Origin: Gammaproteobacteria bacterium
GTDB taxonomy: Bacteria > Pseudomonadota > Gammaproteobacteria > Xanthomonadales > Rhodanobacteraceae
Assembly (NCBI GenBank): GCA_004295005.1
Contig: SHNG01000122.1
Location: 1-44,757 of the forward strand
Length of the DNA: 44,757 bases
Reading direction: 5' to 3'
Shown one piece after another: positions 16,447 through 25,193 of this stretch. Every line of letters starts with the position of its first letter. The stretch's first letter is position 1. The position numbers and the translations under genes are program-made. The notes beneath the pieces are model-generated. The model worked only from the letters and a program-made list of their open reading frames with translations. It did not search any database and was not told the DNA's origin.

Positions 16447-17979
16447 ATGTCCAACCCAATTCTCAAGGCCCTTGGCCTCAGCGCAATCAATTCCGGCACT
16501 TATCTCGGCCATGGCGAATGGTCGAAAACCGCCGACGCCGGGTTGTTGCAGTCGATCAACCCGAGCACCAATGAAGTCATCGCCGAGGTGCATGCCTCCA
16601 GCGAAAGCGACTACGAAACCATCGTCAAGCGCGCACAGGAAGCCTTTGCGATCTGGCGCACCACGCCGGCGCCACGTCGTGGTGAGGCGGTGCGCCTGTG
16701 CGGTGAGGCACTGCGCAAACACAAGGATGCGTTGGGTTCCCTGGTCGCCCTGGAAATGGGCAAGATCAAGCCGGAAGGCGATGGCGAAGTGCAGGAAATG
16801 ATCGACATCGCCGATTTCGCGGTCGGCCAGTCACGCATGTTGTACGGCTACACCATGCACTCCGAGCGCCCCGGCCACCGCATGTACGAACAGTGGCACC
16901 CGATCGGTCTGGTTGGCGTGATCAGCGCGTTCAATTTCCCGGTGGCGGTGTGGGCGTGGAATTCCTTCCTCGCCGCGATCTGTGGCGATATCACGATCTG
17001 GAAACCGTCGCCCAAGACTCCGCTCTCGGCCATTGCCAGCATGAAGATCTGCAACGAGGCGCTGAACGCGGCCGGCTTCCCGGACATCTTCTTCCTGTTC
17101 AATGATGCCGGCAACGAGCTGGCGCAGAACTTTGTCGATGACAAACGCATTCCGCTGATCAGCTTTACCGGCTCGACCAGGGTCGGCCGCCTGGTCGGCG
17201 AGCGCATCGCCCAGCGCATGGGCCGCTCGCTGCTGGAACTCGGCGGCAACAATGCCATCATCGTCGATGAAAGCGCGGACCTGAAACTCGCCATTCCGGC
17301 CATCGTATTCGGCGCGGTTGGTACCTGTGGACAGCGCTGCACCTCCACACGTCGCGTGTTTGTGCACGAATCCATCCACGACGATGTGGTCGCCAGCCTG
17401 GTCAAGGCCTACAAGCAGGTCGAAAAGAAGATCGGCGACCCAACCCTCGCCACCACCCTGATGGGTCCGCTCAACAGCCAGGATGCGGTGAAGGCCTACC
17501 TTGCCGCCATCGGCAAGGCCAAGGCCAGCGGCGGCACCATCGCCACCGGCGGCGCGGCCATCGAGGGCAAGGGCAATTTCGTGTTGCCGACCATCGTCAC
17601 CGGCCTCAAGAATTCCGACGAGGTGGTGCAGACGGAAACCTTTGCGCCCATCCTTTACGTGATGCCGTTCAAGACCCTGGACCAGGCCATCGAATTGCAG
17701 AACGCGGTGCCGCAGGGCTTGTCGTCTGCCATCTTCACGCAGAACCTGAAAGCCGGTGAGCAGTACCTGTCGGCGGCCGGTTCGGATTGCGGCATCGCCA
17801 ACGTCAACATCGGCACCTCGGGTGCGGAAATCGGCGGTGCCTTTGGTGGCGAGAAAGAAACCGGCGGCGGCCGTGAATCCGGTTCGGATGCCTGGAAGGT
17901 GTACATGCGTCGCCAGACCAACACCATCAACTACTCGAATGCGCTGCCACTGGCCCAGGGCATCAAGTTCGAGTTCTGA
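16447..17979 (+). CDS. amaB: ALDH7-type aldehyde dehydrogenase (alpha-aminoadipate semialdehyde / piperideine-6-carboxylate dehydrogenase-like)
   Basis: This 510-residue cytosolic NAD(P)-dependent dehydrogenase has the general base Glu264 in LLELGGNNA, the catalytic Cys298 in [10 protein letters not shown], and the cofactor region FTGSTRVGR (240-248). Its C-terminus ([19 protein letters not shown], then the [10 protein letters not shown] stretch) is typical of the antiquitin or ALDH7 class, which oxidises alpha-aminoadipate semialdehyde in lysine breakdown. The ATG at 16447 is preceded by GGAG at the right distance; the frame is open upstream to 16291. Nearby LysA could supply lysine from DAP, and glutaryl-CoA dehydrogenase lies 11 kb away. 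The amaB name rests on class similarity; other aldehydes are possible. Confidence 0.9.
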   Translation: MSNPILKALGLSAINSGTYLGHGEWSKTADAGLLQSINPSTNEVIAEVHASSESDYETIVKRAQEAFAIWRTTPAPRRGEAVRLCGEALRKHKDALGSLVALEMGKIKPEGDGEVQEMIDIADFAVGQSRMLYGYTMHSERPGHRMYEQWHPIGLVGVISAFNFPVAVWAWNSFLAAICGDITIWKPSPKTPLSAIASMKICNEALNAAGFPDIFFLFNDAGNELAQNFVDDKRIPLISFTGSTRVGRLVGERIAQRMGRSLLELGGNNAIIVDESADLKLAIPAIVFGAVGTCGQRCTSTRRVFVHESIHDDVVASLVKAYKQVEKKIGDPTLATTLMGPLNSQDAVKAYLAAIGKAKASGGTIATGGAAIEGKGNFVLPTIVTGLKNSDEVVQTETFAPILYVMPFKTLDQAIELQNAVPQGLSSAIFTQNLKAGEQYLSAAGSDCGIANVNIGTSGAEIGGAFGGEKETGGGRESGSDAWKVYMRRQTNTINYSNALPLAQGIKFEF

Positions 17980-17988
17980 TCAGCGTCC

Positions 17989-18018
17989 GCCGGGCTGTGA
18001 TTTCCCTTTCAGCCCGGC
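17989..18018 (+). terminator. Hairpin after the ALDH7 gene
   Basis: A perfect 9-bp stem, GCCGGGCTG (17989-17997) with CAGCCCGGC (18010-18018), encloses a 12-nt loop ten bases after the ALDH7 stop. There is no long T run, so it may be a weak intrinsic terminator or an RNA-stabilising hairpin. Confidence 0.6.
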
Positions 18019-18100
18019 ACGCTCTCGTCATTGCTTGCAGGCGCCAGGCTCACTACGCTCGCGCCCAGCGGCGTGAGCCTTGCAATTGGAGTCGGCATCC

Positions 18101-18388
18101 ATGAACACCGCACCGGCCAATACCAGCACCCTTGCGGTTTTCAGCCTCGTGTTCGGCATTCTCTGCTGGATTGCCCTGCCCTTCGTCGGTGCCGTCGTCG
18201 CCGTTGTGTGCGGGCATGCCGGTCGCAAGGAAATCCGTCGAGCGCCGCCTGGCTCCGTTCAGGGCGATGGACTGTGCCTGGCCGGCTTGATCCTCGGCTG
18301 GGCGCAGATTGTGTTCCTGATCTTGCTGGTGCTGGCCATCGTGCTTTTCCTCGGCGGCTTGGCCTGGCTTGCCTCGGGCTGGAACTGA
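18101..18388 (+). CDS. Small DUF4190-like membrane protein
   Basis: This 95-residue protein has two hydrophobic segments, at about 9-40 and 62-90. Between them lies a short polar loop, GHAGRKEIRRAPPGSVQGDG, followed by GLCLAGLILGWAQ. The GHxARxxIR... and GxGLAxAGLxLG pattern is the DUF4190 signature. Function is not known for the family. A GGAG motif upstream supports the ATG at 18101; an in-frame start at 18080 would add seven residues. It lies just before pyrD with a 3-nt gap, so the two are probably cotranscribed. Confidence 0.82.
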   Translation: MNTAPANTSTLAVFSLVFGILCWIALPFVGAVVAVVCGHAGRKEIRRAPPGSVQGDGLCLAGLILGWAQIVFLILLVLAIVLFLGGLAWLASGWN

Positions 18389-18391
18389 GGC

Positions 18392-19417
18392 TTGTACGGA
18401 ATCGCCCGCCAATTGCTGTTTTGCCTGGATGCCGAGCGCGCGCATGATCTTTCGTTGAAGGCGATGGAGGCGGCATACCGCAGCGGGCTCAATCCGTTGC
18501 TGGCATCGAAGCCGCCAAATCTCGAGACCGAAGCCTTCGGCATCCGTTTTCCGAATCCGGTCGGTCTGGCTGCGGGCTTGGACAAGAACGCCGCACACGT
18601 CGATGCGCTGGCTGCGCTCGGTTTCGGTTTCATCGAGGTCGGCACCACCACGCCGCGCCCACAAGCGGGCAACCCCAAGCCACGCATGTTCCGTCTGCCC
18701 GAGCACGAGGCCGTGATCAATCGCCTGGGCTTCAACAACCAAGGTGTGGATGCGCTGGTGCGCAATGCCGAGCGCGCACTCTTCAAGGGCGTGCTTGGCA
18801 TCAATATCGGCAAGAACAAGGACACGCCAAACGAGCGGGCTACCGACGATTATCTTGTGTGCCTGGAACGGGTGTACGCGCGCGCAAGCTACATCACTGT
18901 CAACATTTCATCGCCCAATACACAGGGGCTGCGCGACCTTCAGGAAGAAGAAACCCTCAAACGCTTCATTGGCACGCTGCGCGAAGCGCAGGAACGCCTG
19001 GGCGCGCAACATGGGCAACGCAAGCCCATGCTGCTGAAGATCGCGCCGGACCTTTCCGATGCAGAACTCGATTCGATGGCCGAGGTGTTGCGCGCGGCAC
19101 GCATCGACGGCGTGATCGCAACCAACACCACCATTGCGCGAGACACGGTGAGCGGTCATCGATATGCCGCCGAAGCCGGTGGTTTGTCCGGCAAACCGGT
19201 GTTTGCGAAATCCACGGCGGTACTGCGCGGCATGGCGCAGCGACTTGGTGGTGTCATTCCCCTGGTTGGCGTCGGCGGCATCTCCTGCGGTGCGGACGCG
19301 GTGGCGAAAATCGATGCGGGCGCCAGCCTGGTGCAGTTCTACACCGGCATGGTCTATCGCGGACCGGCCCTGATCGGCGAATGCGTGGAGGCGATGCGTG
19401 AGCGCGCCGCGTCCTGA
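18392..19417 (+). CDS. pyrD: Dihydroorotate dehydrogenase (quinone), class 2
   Basis: The 341-residue enzyme oxidises dihydroorotate to orotate with quinone at the inner membrane, the fourth step of pyrimidine synthesis. It has the N-terminal membrane-associating helices ([20 protein letters not shown]), GLDKNA (62-67), NRLGFNNQG (110-118), and the class 2 catalytic serine in NISSPNTQG (about S174). FMN-binding segments follow, including NTTIARD and GVGGIS. The start is a TTG at 18392, supported because the reading [14 protein letters not shown] lines up with the E. coli PyrD N-terminus and no other start fits. It follows the small membrane protein gene directly. Confidence 0.95.
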   Translation: MYGIARQLLFCLDAERAHDLSLKAMEAAYRSGLNPLLASKPPNLETEAFGIRFPNPVGLAAGLDKNAAHVDALAALGFGFIEVGTTTPRPQAGNPKPRMFRLPEHEAVINRLGFNNQGVDALVRNAERALFKGVLGINIGKNKDTPNERATDDYLVCLERVYARASYITVNISSPNTQGLRDLQEEETLKRFIGTLREAQERLGAQHGQRKPMLLKIAPDLSDAELDSMAEVLRAARIDGVIATNTTIARDTVSGHRYAAEAGGLSGKPVFAKSTAVLRGMAQRLGGVIPLVGVGGISCGADAVAKIDAGASLVQFYTGMVYRGPALIGECVEAMRERAAS

Positions 19418-19427
19418 TCCCACTGTC

Positions 19428-19556
19428 ATCCCGGAATCGCGAAGCGATCTTCGCTACCTAGCGCGTTGCAACGATAGAATGGACGATTCTGTATTTGCCC
19501 CACCCTCACCCCAGCCCTCTCCTTTATGCCCTTCTGGGTACGCCAGCGGGAGAGGG
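19428..19556. repeat. Two repeat copies between pyrD and murB
   Basis: A partial CCGGGA-family copy (about 19428-19455, GTCATCCCGGAATCGCGAAG) is followed by a copy of the CCACCCTCACCC family (about 19499-19556). The second has CCCTCTCC and GGGAGAGGG arms around TTTATGCCCTTCTGGGTACG. The same central insert occurs at 30631-30766. A small inverted repeat, AGAAT/ATTCT with a 5-nt spacer, lies between them near 19477-19491. The following 80 nt lead into the murB Shine-Dalgarno. Confidence 0.75.
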
Positions 19557-19642
19557 GGATTTGATATCGATCCTCCGCCTGCACACGGTGCGAAGCGGGA
19601 GGAAGCGAGCCTCCCCAACCCCAGGCGCGGAAGGCGTACCCA

Positions 19643-20701
19643 GTGAACAGGTACCCCGTCAGTTCCGCCATCGCCCAGGGCAATGGCTACACCATCGTCG
19701 AGAATGCTTCGCTCGAGGGACGCAACACGTTTCGCGTGCCGGCGCGCGCGCATCTCCTGATCGACGTGAAGAAGCCCGAGGCTCTGGGCGAAGTGCTTGG
19801 TTTCCCGTATCTGAAAAACTCACCTGTATTGGTGCTGGGCGAAGGCAGCAATGTGCTGTTCACCCGCGATTGGCCACACGTGGTGCTTTCAATGAGCTCG
19901 CAGGGCATTGCGGTGGAATCGGATGAAGGCGATGCGTGTCGCGTGCGCGTGGCCGCCGGGGAAAACTGGAATGCCTTCGTGCACTGGTCGCTGGCGCGCG
20001 GTTTTGCAGGGCTGGAGAACCTGGTGCTGATCCCGGGGAGCGTGGGCGCCGCCCCGATCCAGAACATTGGCGCCTATGGCGTTGAGGTGTGCGAGTTCAT
20101 CGAATCCGTCTCCGCCTGGGATCGGCATGGCGGCCAGCCCGTGGAGCTGGACCTTGCGGATTGCCGGTTTACCTACCGTGATTCCGTGTTCAAGCAAGAG
20201 GCCGACCGCTATATCGTCACTTCGGTGGAGTTCCGACTGCCGCGGGCACGCGATCCCAGGATCGGCTATGCCGGAATAGCGGAGGAACTGAAAGCGCTGG
20301 GCTTCTGTGAGCCCACGCATGCCCAAGTTGCCGAGGCCATCGCCCGGGTGCGTACGCGCAAGCTGCCCAATCCGGCACTGATCGGCAATGCCGGCAGCTT
20401 TTTCAAGAACCCGCTGGTCGGCTCGGCAAAGGGAGCAGACCTGCGTCAGCGTCATCCAGATCTACCCTGTTGGCCAACTTCGGATGGCCAGCTCAAACTG
20501 TCCGCAGCCTGGCTGATCGAATCCTGTGGATTCAAAGGCTTGCGACGAAGACATGCAGGAGTTTCGGAGCATCACGCGCTGGTTCTGGTCAACCTCGGCG
20601 GGGCCAGCGGCGCGGAGATCTGGAACCTTGCCGAGGAAATCCGTGACACGGTCCATGCGCGCTACCAGGTCATGCTGGAACCGGAACCCAGGATCCTGTA
20701 A
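19643..20701 (+). CDS. murB: UDP-N-acetylenolpyruvoylglucosamine reductase
   Basis: The 352-residue cytoplasmic FAD enzyme reduces UDP-GlcNAc-enolpyruvate to UDP-MurNAc with NADPH. It is of the longer type I (E. coli-like) form. Visible features are NTFRV (28-32), the FAD-binding VLGEGSNVLF (64-73), IPGSVGAAPIQNIGAYG (130-146), the catalytic serine in GNAGSFFKNP (S252) and the terminal LEPEPR with a catalytic glutamate. The start is a GTG at 19643, with GGAAGG eight bases upstream; no other start lies upstream in frame and the next in-frame ATG would remove the FAD site. It stands alone, away from the division-cell wall cluster, behind a block of repeats. Confidence 0.94.
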   Translation: MNRYPVSSAIAQGNGYTIVENASLEGRNTFRVPARAHLLIDVKKPEALGEVLGFPYLKNSPVLVLGEGSNVLFTRDWPHVVLSMSSQGIAVESDEGDACRVRVAAGENWNAFVHWSLARGFAGLENLVLIPGSVGAAPIQNIGAYGVEVCEFIESVSAWDRHGGQPVELDLADCRFTYRDSVFKQEADRYIVTSVEFRLPRARDPRIGYAGIAEELKALGFCEPTHAQVAEAIARVRTRKLPNPALIGNAGSFFKNPLVGSAKGADLRQRHPDLPCWPTSDGQLKLSAAWLIESCGFKGLRRRHAGVSEHHALVLVNLGGASGAEIWNLAEEIRDTVHARYQVMLEPEPRIL

Positions 20702-20872
20702 CCCGCAACAATTCACGGCCCACGTAGTCCCCCACGCATCCATCAACGGCGACCCCGATCACGGACCCCGTTGCACAGGCCTGCTTCAATCCCCGACTGG
20801 CTTGCGCGGCTTGCAGGTGGCAGCATCCGCACGATTGGTCGCGTTTGAACGAAGCAACCCGGGAGATTTTCC

Positions 20873-22690
20873 ATGGCCGCAGCACCCGCCAGCGCCGCCT
20901 TCCTCACTTCACGTCGACGCCTGTTGAGCTCGCTGTTCAGCAGCGCGGGTTTCGAGCAGGTCGCTTCGGAACTCGCCATGCGCAGGCCGGGACGTTCCGG
21001 CTTGCGCGACAAGGATATTCCGCAAGCACCTGCCGCGCTCAGTTTTCCGCCGGCGCCCATGCGCTGGCTGACTCGCGCCACGATGGGCTACACCACCCAG
21101 GCCTACCTGGATTTCGTCGCATTGGGCGCCAACGATGACGCGCGCTGGACCGCCTGGGTCAACCAGCAGCTAAACCCGGCCGGCATCAATGACAGTGCCT
21201 GCAACACGCGCCTGGCCAGCGCCGGCTTCACCACACTGAACAAGACGGCCAACCAGTTGTGGACCCAGCACCATGCGGTGACCAATGACTACTACGTTCG
21301 CATGCTGCCGATCTCCGAGTGCGAATGCGCGACCCTGATTCGCCAGATCTACAGCCAGCGCCAACTGTACGAAGTGATGGTGGATTTTTGGCACGACCAC
21401 TTCAGTGTGTTCGGCTGGGACTACGACGGCGGCCCGATGTTTCCGGCCTTCGACCGCGACGCCATCCGCCCGCATGTGTTCGGCAACTTCCGCAGCATGC
21501 TGCAGGCGGTCGGCGAGTCCGCCTCGATGATGTACATGCTGGATCTGTACTCCAGCGAAGCCGCGCATCCCAACGAAAACTACGCACGCGAACTGTTCGA
21601 GCTGCACACCATGGGCGCCGAGCACTACGGCGGCATCGTGCAGAACCCCGACAGCTTCGCCAACATGACCTTGCTCGGGCACTACACCGCCCCCGATGGC
21701 GAGGAAGAACGCCTCAAGTACGTCGATGACGACGTCTACGAAACTGCACGCGCGCTGACCGGCTGGACCATTTCCGGTGCCAACTGGCCCTATGACCCGA
21801 TCAATGGCGTACCCCTCGGGCAATTTGTCTACGACTCGAGCCGGCACGACCAGGGCATCAAGCGCATCCTTGCCCGCTACTTCCAGGCATCGCAGGGACA
21901 GACCGACGGCATCGTGCTGTTCGACATGCTGGCGCGCCACCCGAGCACGGCCAAACACATGGCTGGCAAGTTGTGTCGCCGGTTCGTCGGCGCCAATCCA
22001 TCCAATGCCTTGCTCGACAACGTGGCCAGCGTGTTCCAGCAAAGCTGGCAGGCGAGCGACCAGATCAAGCAGGTGATGCAGGTGATCCTGCAATCGACCG
22101 AATTCAAGACCGGCTGGGGCACGGCCATGAAGCGTCCGGCCCTCAGCGCAGTCAGCGCCCTGCGTGCCACCGGCGCTGATTTCACCCTGAAACCGGACAA
22201 CAACGGCAGCATCTACACGCCGACCGAGGAATTTCGCGGACGCCTGCAAGGTGCCGGACACCGCCTGTTTTACTGGCCTGCCCCGAATGGTTATCCGGAC
22301 GACCAGGTGGCGTGGTCCAGCACCGGCACCCTGGGCATGACCCTGCGCATGCTGCCGCGCTTGCTCGAGATGCACCAGACCGAAAGCTACAACGACGGCT
22401 ATCCGTTTCTGGTTGACGTGCAAGGCCAGACCCTTGCCGCATTCCCGGCCAACCAGCGCACGGCTGCCAATGTCATGGGCTACTGGTGTGACCGCATTCT
22501 CGGCTATCGACCGGAACCCGCTTACACGGTTGCCGTCGACATGCTGCGTCAGAACGCCAACGCGGGTGATGTGCTCGATCTGACCACCAACAACTGGAAT
22601 GCCAACAATCTTTCCACGCACTACACACAGGCACGCCTGCGCACGGCGATCAGCCTGATCCTGTGCAGTCCCGAATTCCTGCGCCGCTGA
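20873..22690 (+). CDS. DUF1800 family protein
   Basis: The 605-residue protein contains the DUF1800 signature: a HWLTRATxG-like start (MRWLTRATMGYTTQAYLDF), the VDFWHDHFSV motif (about 163-172), the HPNENYARELFELHTMG motif (about 226-242), and ARALTGWTI. The family has no known biochemical function and is often encoded next to DUF1501 proteins, as here, with 11 nt between the genes. The N-terminus has SRRRLLSSLFSSAG, a twin-arginine-like stretch but without a clear hydrophobic core, so export is uncertain. The ATG at 20873 has GGGAGA upstream. The 171-nt gap after murB holds no clear promoter. Confidence 0.9.
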   Translation: MAAAPASAAFLTSRRRLLSSLFSSAGFEQVASELAMRRPGRSGLRDKDIPQAPAALSFPPAPMRWLTRATMGYTTQAYLDFVALGANDDARWTAWVNQQLNPAGINDSACNTRLASAGFTTLNKTANQLWTQHHAVTNDYYVRMLPISECECATLIRQIYSQRQLYEVMVDFWHDHFSVFGWDYDGGPMFPAFDRDAIRPHVFGNFRSMLQAVGESASMMYMLDLYSSEAAHPNENYARELFELHTMGAEHYGGIVQNPDSFANMTLLGHYTAPDGEEERLKYVDDDVYETARALTGWTISGANWPYDPINGVPLGQFVYDSSRHDQGIKRILARYFQASQGQTDGIVLFDMLARHPSTAKHMAGKLCRRFVGANPSNALLDNVASVFQQSWQASDQIKQVMQVILQSTEFKTGWGTAMKRPALSAVSALRATGADFTLKPDNNGSIYTPTEEFRGRLQGAGHRLFYWPAPNGYPDDQVAWSSTGTLGMTLRMLPRLLEMHQTESYNDGYPFLVDVQGQTLAAFPANQRTAANVMGYWCDRILGYRPEPAYTVAVDMLRQNANAGDVLDLTTNNWNANNLSTHYTQARLRTAISLILCSPEFLRR

Positions 22691-22701
22691 GGACCACCGA
22701 C

Positions 22702-24120
22702 ATGAGCAAGATCGATCGACGTGATTTCCTCAAGGGCTGCGGCGTTGCCGCCATTGCCGCCGGCTCCAGCAGTCGCGCATTCGCCTACATGACTCCGCCG
22801 GATATCGGCCCGGCTGCTGCCACCAATGACACCCTGGTCATCGTGTTCCTGCGCGGAGCCATGGATGGGCTGAGCCTGTTGCCGCCGGGTGCCAGCAGTC
22901 CGTACCGCACCGACTACGTGGCGGCGCGCAGCAACACCATCATTCCGGTTTCAGGCGCGGGCGCTGCCCTTCCCCTGAATGGCACCACCTGGGCCCTGCA
23001 TCCGCGCGCCAGCAAACTGCGCGATCTCTACAACCAGAATCGCCTCGCTTTCATCGTGGGTGCGGGTCAGGCTCAACCCATTCCTGTCATCCGCAGCCAT
23101 TTCGACGCCCAGGCCAATCTCGAGTTCGGCTTCGGTGGCGGCACCGGCAACAACGTGGGCTGGCTGACCCGGCATCTGATCAGTGGTGGATTGCCCGCTG
23201 TGGTTCCGCTACCGGCCACCTCGTTCGGGAACATCACCGCCAGCAGCCTGCTCGGCAGTTCCGATGCCATCACCATGGCCAGCGCATCGGACTACCGCCT
23301 CGACGGTTTCCACTGGTCGTGGGACGACGTCGATCAGGACGTGCCGGGCCTTGTGGGTGCCGTCAGTCGCATGCATTCCCTGTGGAACGGCAATGCCACC
23401 TTGCTTGAAAGTGCGGGCGTGGAAACACTGGCTTCGCTCGACCTGCTGCGCCCGATCAACTTCGGCCTTTACCACGCCACCAACAATCCGGGCGGTTACC
23501 AGCCCACCGGTGGCGCCAATTACAGCAATCAGTACAACCAGGGATTTTGCGATCAACTGCGCAACATTGCGCAGATCATCAAGCTCAACCTTGGCATGCG
23601 CATTGCCACCATCGATCTGGGCGGTTGGGACACACACGTGGGACAGGGCAACCCAACCAACAGCTACGACTATTTCGGCAATCAGGTTTCCAGTCTGTCC
23701 GATGGCTTGAGCGCGTTCTACACCGACCTCGCCAGCAGCGGGGCGGGCAACCTGATGAACAAGACCAGCGTGATCGTGGTCAGCGAGTTCGGTCGCCGCG
23801 TGCAGGAAAACGCCGACAGCGGCACCGACCACGGCTACGGCAACGTGATGCTGGCACTCGGTGGTTCAGTCAACGGAGGCCAGGTCTATGGCTCGATTCC
23901 CGGCCTGGGCACTGCCCAGTTGTATCAGGGAACCGATGTCGCGGTGACCACAGACTATCGACGCATCATCTCCGAAGCACTGATCCGGCGCATGGCCAAT
24001 CCCAACATCTACTACGTGTTCCCCGGCTATTCCGGCTACACGCCGATGGGTATCTTCCAGGGCCCGGACCTGCCACCGGTTGGCTACGACCAGATCTTCA
24101 AGCACGGATTCGAGAATTGA
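22702..24120 (+). CDS. DUF1501 family protein with Tat signal and C-terminal IF..GFE motif
   Basis: The 472-residue protein opens with a twin-arginine signal (DRRDFLKGCGVAAIAAGSS, about 4-22), so it is probably exported folded. The body has DUF1501 features: LVIVFLRGAMDGLSLL near the start, the NLGMRIATIDLGGWDTH region and VVSEFGRRVQENADSGTDHG, which resembles metal-binding motifs of the alkaline phosphatase/sulfatase fold. Its activity is unknown. The C-terminus reads YDQIFKHGFEN; a similar ending occurs on the subtilase at 34151-35653. The ATG at 22702 is chosen for GAGGA upstream and the signal sequence. It is cotranscribed with the DUF1800 gene. Confidence 0.92.
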   Translation: MSKIDRRDFLKGCGVAAIAAGSSSRAFAYMTPPDIGPAAATNDTLVIVFLRGAMDGLSLLPPGASSPYRTDYVAARSNTIIPVSGAGAALPLNGTTWALHPRASKLRDLYNQNRLAFIVGAGQAQPIPVIRSHFDAQANLEFGFGGGTGNNVGWLTRHLISGGLPAVVPLPATSFGNITASSLLGSSDAITMASASDYRLDGFHWSWDDVDQDVPGLVGAVSRMHSLWNGNATLLESAGVETLASLDLLRPINFGLYHATNNPGGYQPTGGANYSNQYNQGFCDQLRNIAQIIKLNLGMRIATIDLGGWDTHVGQGNPTNSYDYFGNQVSSLSDGLSAFYTDLASSGAGNLMNKTSVIVVSEFGRRVQENADSGTDHGYGNVMLALGGSVNGGQVYGSIPGLGTAQLYQGTDVAVTTDYRRIISEALIRRMANPNIYYVFPGYSGYTPMGIFQGPDLPPVGYDQIFKHGFEN

Positions 24121-24181
24121 TTGCGTGTCGGATCCGGCTCCGCGAGACTTGATCCGACCTGCAACCTCGCTTCCGCAGGTT

Positions 24182-24207
24182 GGCTCAAGCGCCGCAGGCG
24201 TGGAGCC
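24182..24207. terminator. Hairpins between convergent genes
   Basis: The gap 24121-24279 lies between convergent genes. It holds GGCTC/GAGCC arms around an inner CGCC/GGCG stem (24182-24207). Two further hairpins lie upstream: TCGGATC/GATCCGA (24128-24157) and CAACCT/AGGTTG (24162-24182). No T runs follow, so intrinsic termination is plausible but unproven. Confidence 0.4.
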
Positions 24208-24279
24208 GACTATCCAAGTCAGTGTCGGTCGCGGCAGCTCACCCCAAGTGCCAAAGGCCTGCAGCCGACAAACCGGAAT

Positions 24280-25173
24280 TCAGGCGCTGCCGCACTCGAA
24301 GTGCAGCAATGCCACGTCTCCGGCGGCATGCGCCTGGCCCAGGCTGATCGTGCCCGAGCGGCGCAGATGGAATGCATCGCGGTGGACCAGCAATTCCTCG
24401 CTGCCGATCTTGACCCAGGTACCGTTGGTGGAACGGTCGGAAAGCACGAAGTGACCACGCTTCCACTCGATCATCGCGTGATCGCGTGAAACCCAGTCGG
24501 AGTCGATGGTCAGGCTGTGGCCTTCCTCGCGCCCCAGCGTGAATGGCTCGGAGAGCTCGTCAAGTCGAAACTCCCGGCCCAGATAACGCAGGCTGAGCAT
24601 GACCCGCTCGGTCTTGGCGAACTGGACCACACGCTGCACCGTGGTCACGTGGGAGACATCCTCCTGCCACATCACATCGACAATCTCGATGGGCAGCAGC
24701 TTGCCGGCCACGCGCGCGGTACCGACGGAACGTACCCGTACCCCTGCGGCACTGGTGATGTTCATTGCGGTGGTGGCAGTGGCGACGATCTGGTCGCGCT
24801 TGGCCAGCGCGGCCATGCGCGCCGCCACGTTGACGGCGTCACCGAAAACGTCGTTTTCCTCGACCAGTGCCTCGCCGTGATGCAGGCCGATGCGGATGCC
24901 GATGTTGTCTTCGACGAACGCGGGATCGGATTTGATGCGGCGCTGCATGTCGGTGGAAGCCAGCAGGCCCTGCACGGCACCGGGGAAGGTGCACATGATT
25001 TCATCACCGATGGTCTTGACCAGGGTGCCGCCGTGCCGCTGTGCGACTTCGTGCAGGGCATTGAGCACGGCCGCGATGATCGCGCGCGCCTGCACGTTGC
25101 CGCGCACCTCGAACAGTTTGGTACTGCCCGAGACGTCGGCAAACAGGATGGTCAGCGGAGGGCTTGCACTCAT
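24280..25173 (-). CDS. Class III nucleotidyl cyclase with C-terminal FHA domain
   Basis: This 297-residue soluble protein has a catalytic cyclase homology domain at about 5-170. Metal-binding Asp13 lies in FADVSGST and Asp57 in KTIGDE. The transition-state pair Asn115/Arg119 lies in VNVAARM. A forkhead-associated domain follows at about 195-290, with GREEGHS, SRDH (229-232) and STNGTWV. The cyclase should make cAMP (cGMP cannot be excluded), and the FHA domain should bind a phosphothreonine partner. Catalytic residues appear complete. No membrane segment is seen. It starts 20 nt after the E1 fusion gene and ends a six-gene minus-strand run. Coupling of cyclase activity to Ser/Thr kinase signalling is inference. 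Confidence 0.92.
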   Translation of the reverse strand: MSASPPLTILFADVSGSTKLFEVRGNVQARAIIAAVLNALHEVAQRHGGTLVKTIGDEIMCTFPGAVQGLLASTDMQRRIKSDPAFVEDNIGIRIGLHHGEALVEENDVFGDAVNVAARMAALAKRDQIVATATTAMNITSAAGVRVRSVGTARVAGKLLPIEIVDVMWQEDVSHVTTVQRVVQFAKTERVMLSLRYLGREFRLDELSEPFTLGREEGHSLTIDSDWVSRDHAMIEWKRGHFVLSDRSTNGTWVKIGSEELLVHRDAFHLRRSGTISLGQAHAAGDVALLHFECGSA

Positions 25174-25193
25174 TGCGCGCGATGATAGGGCAT

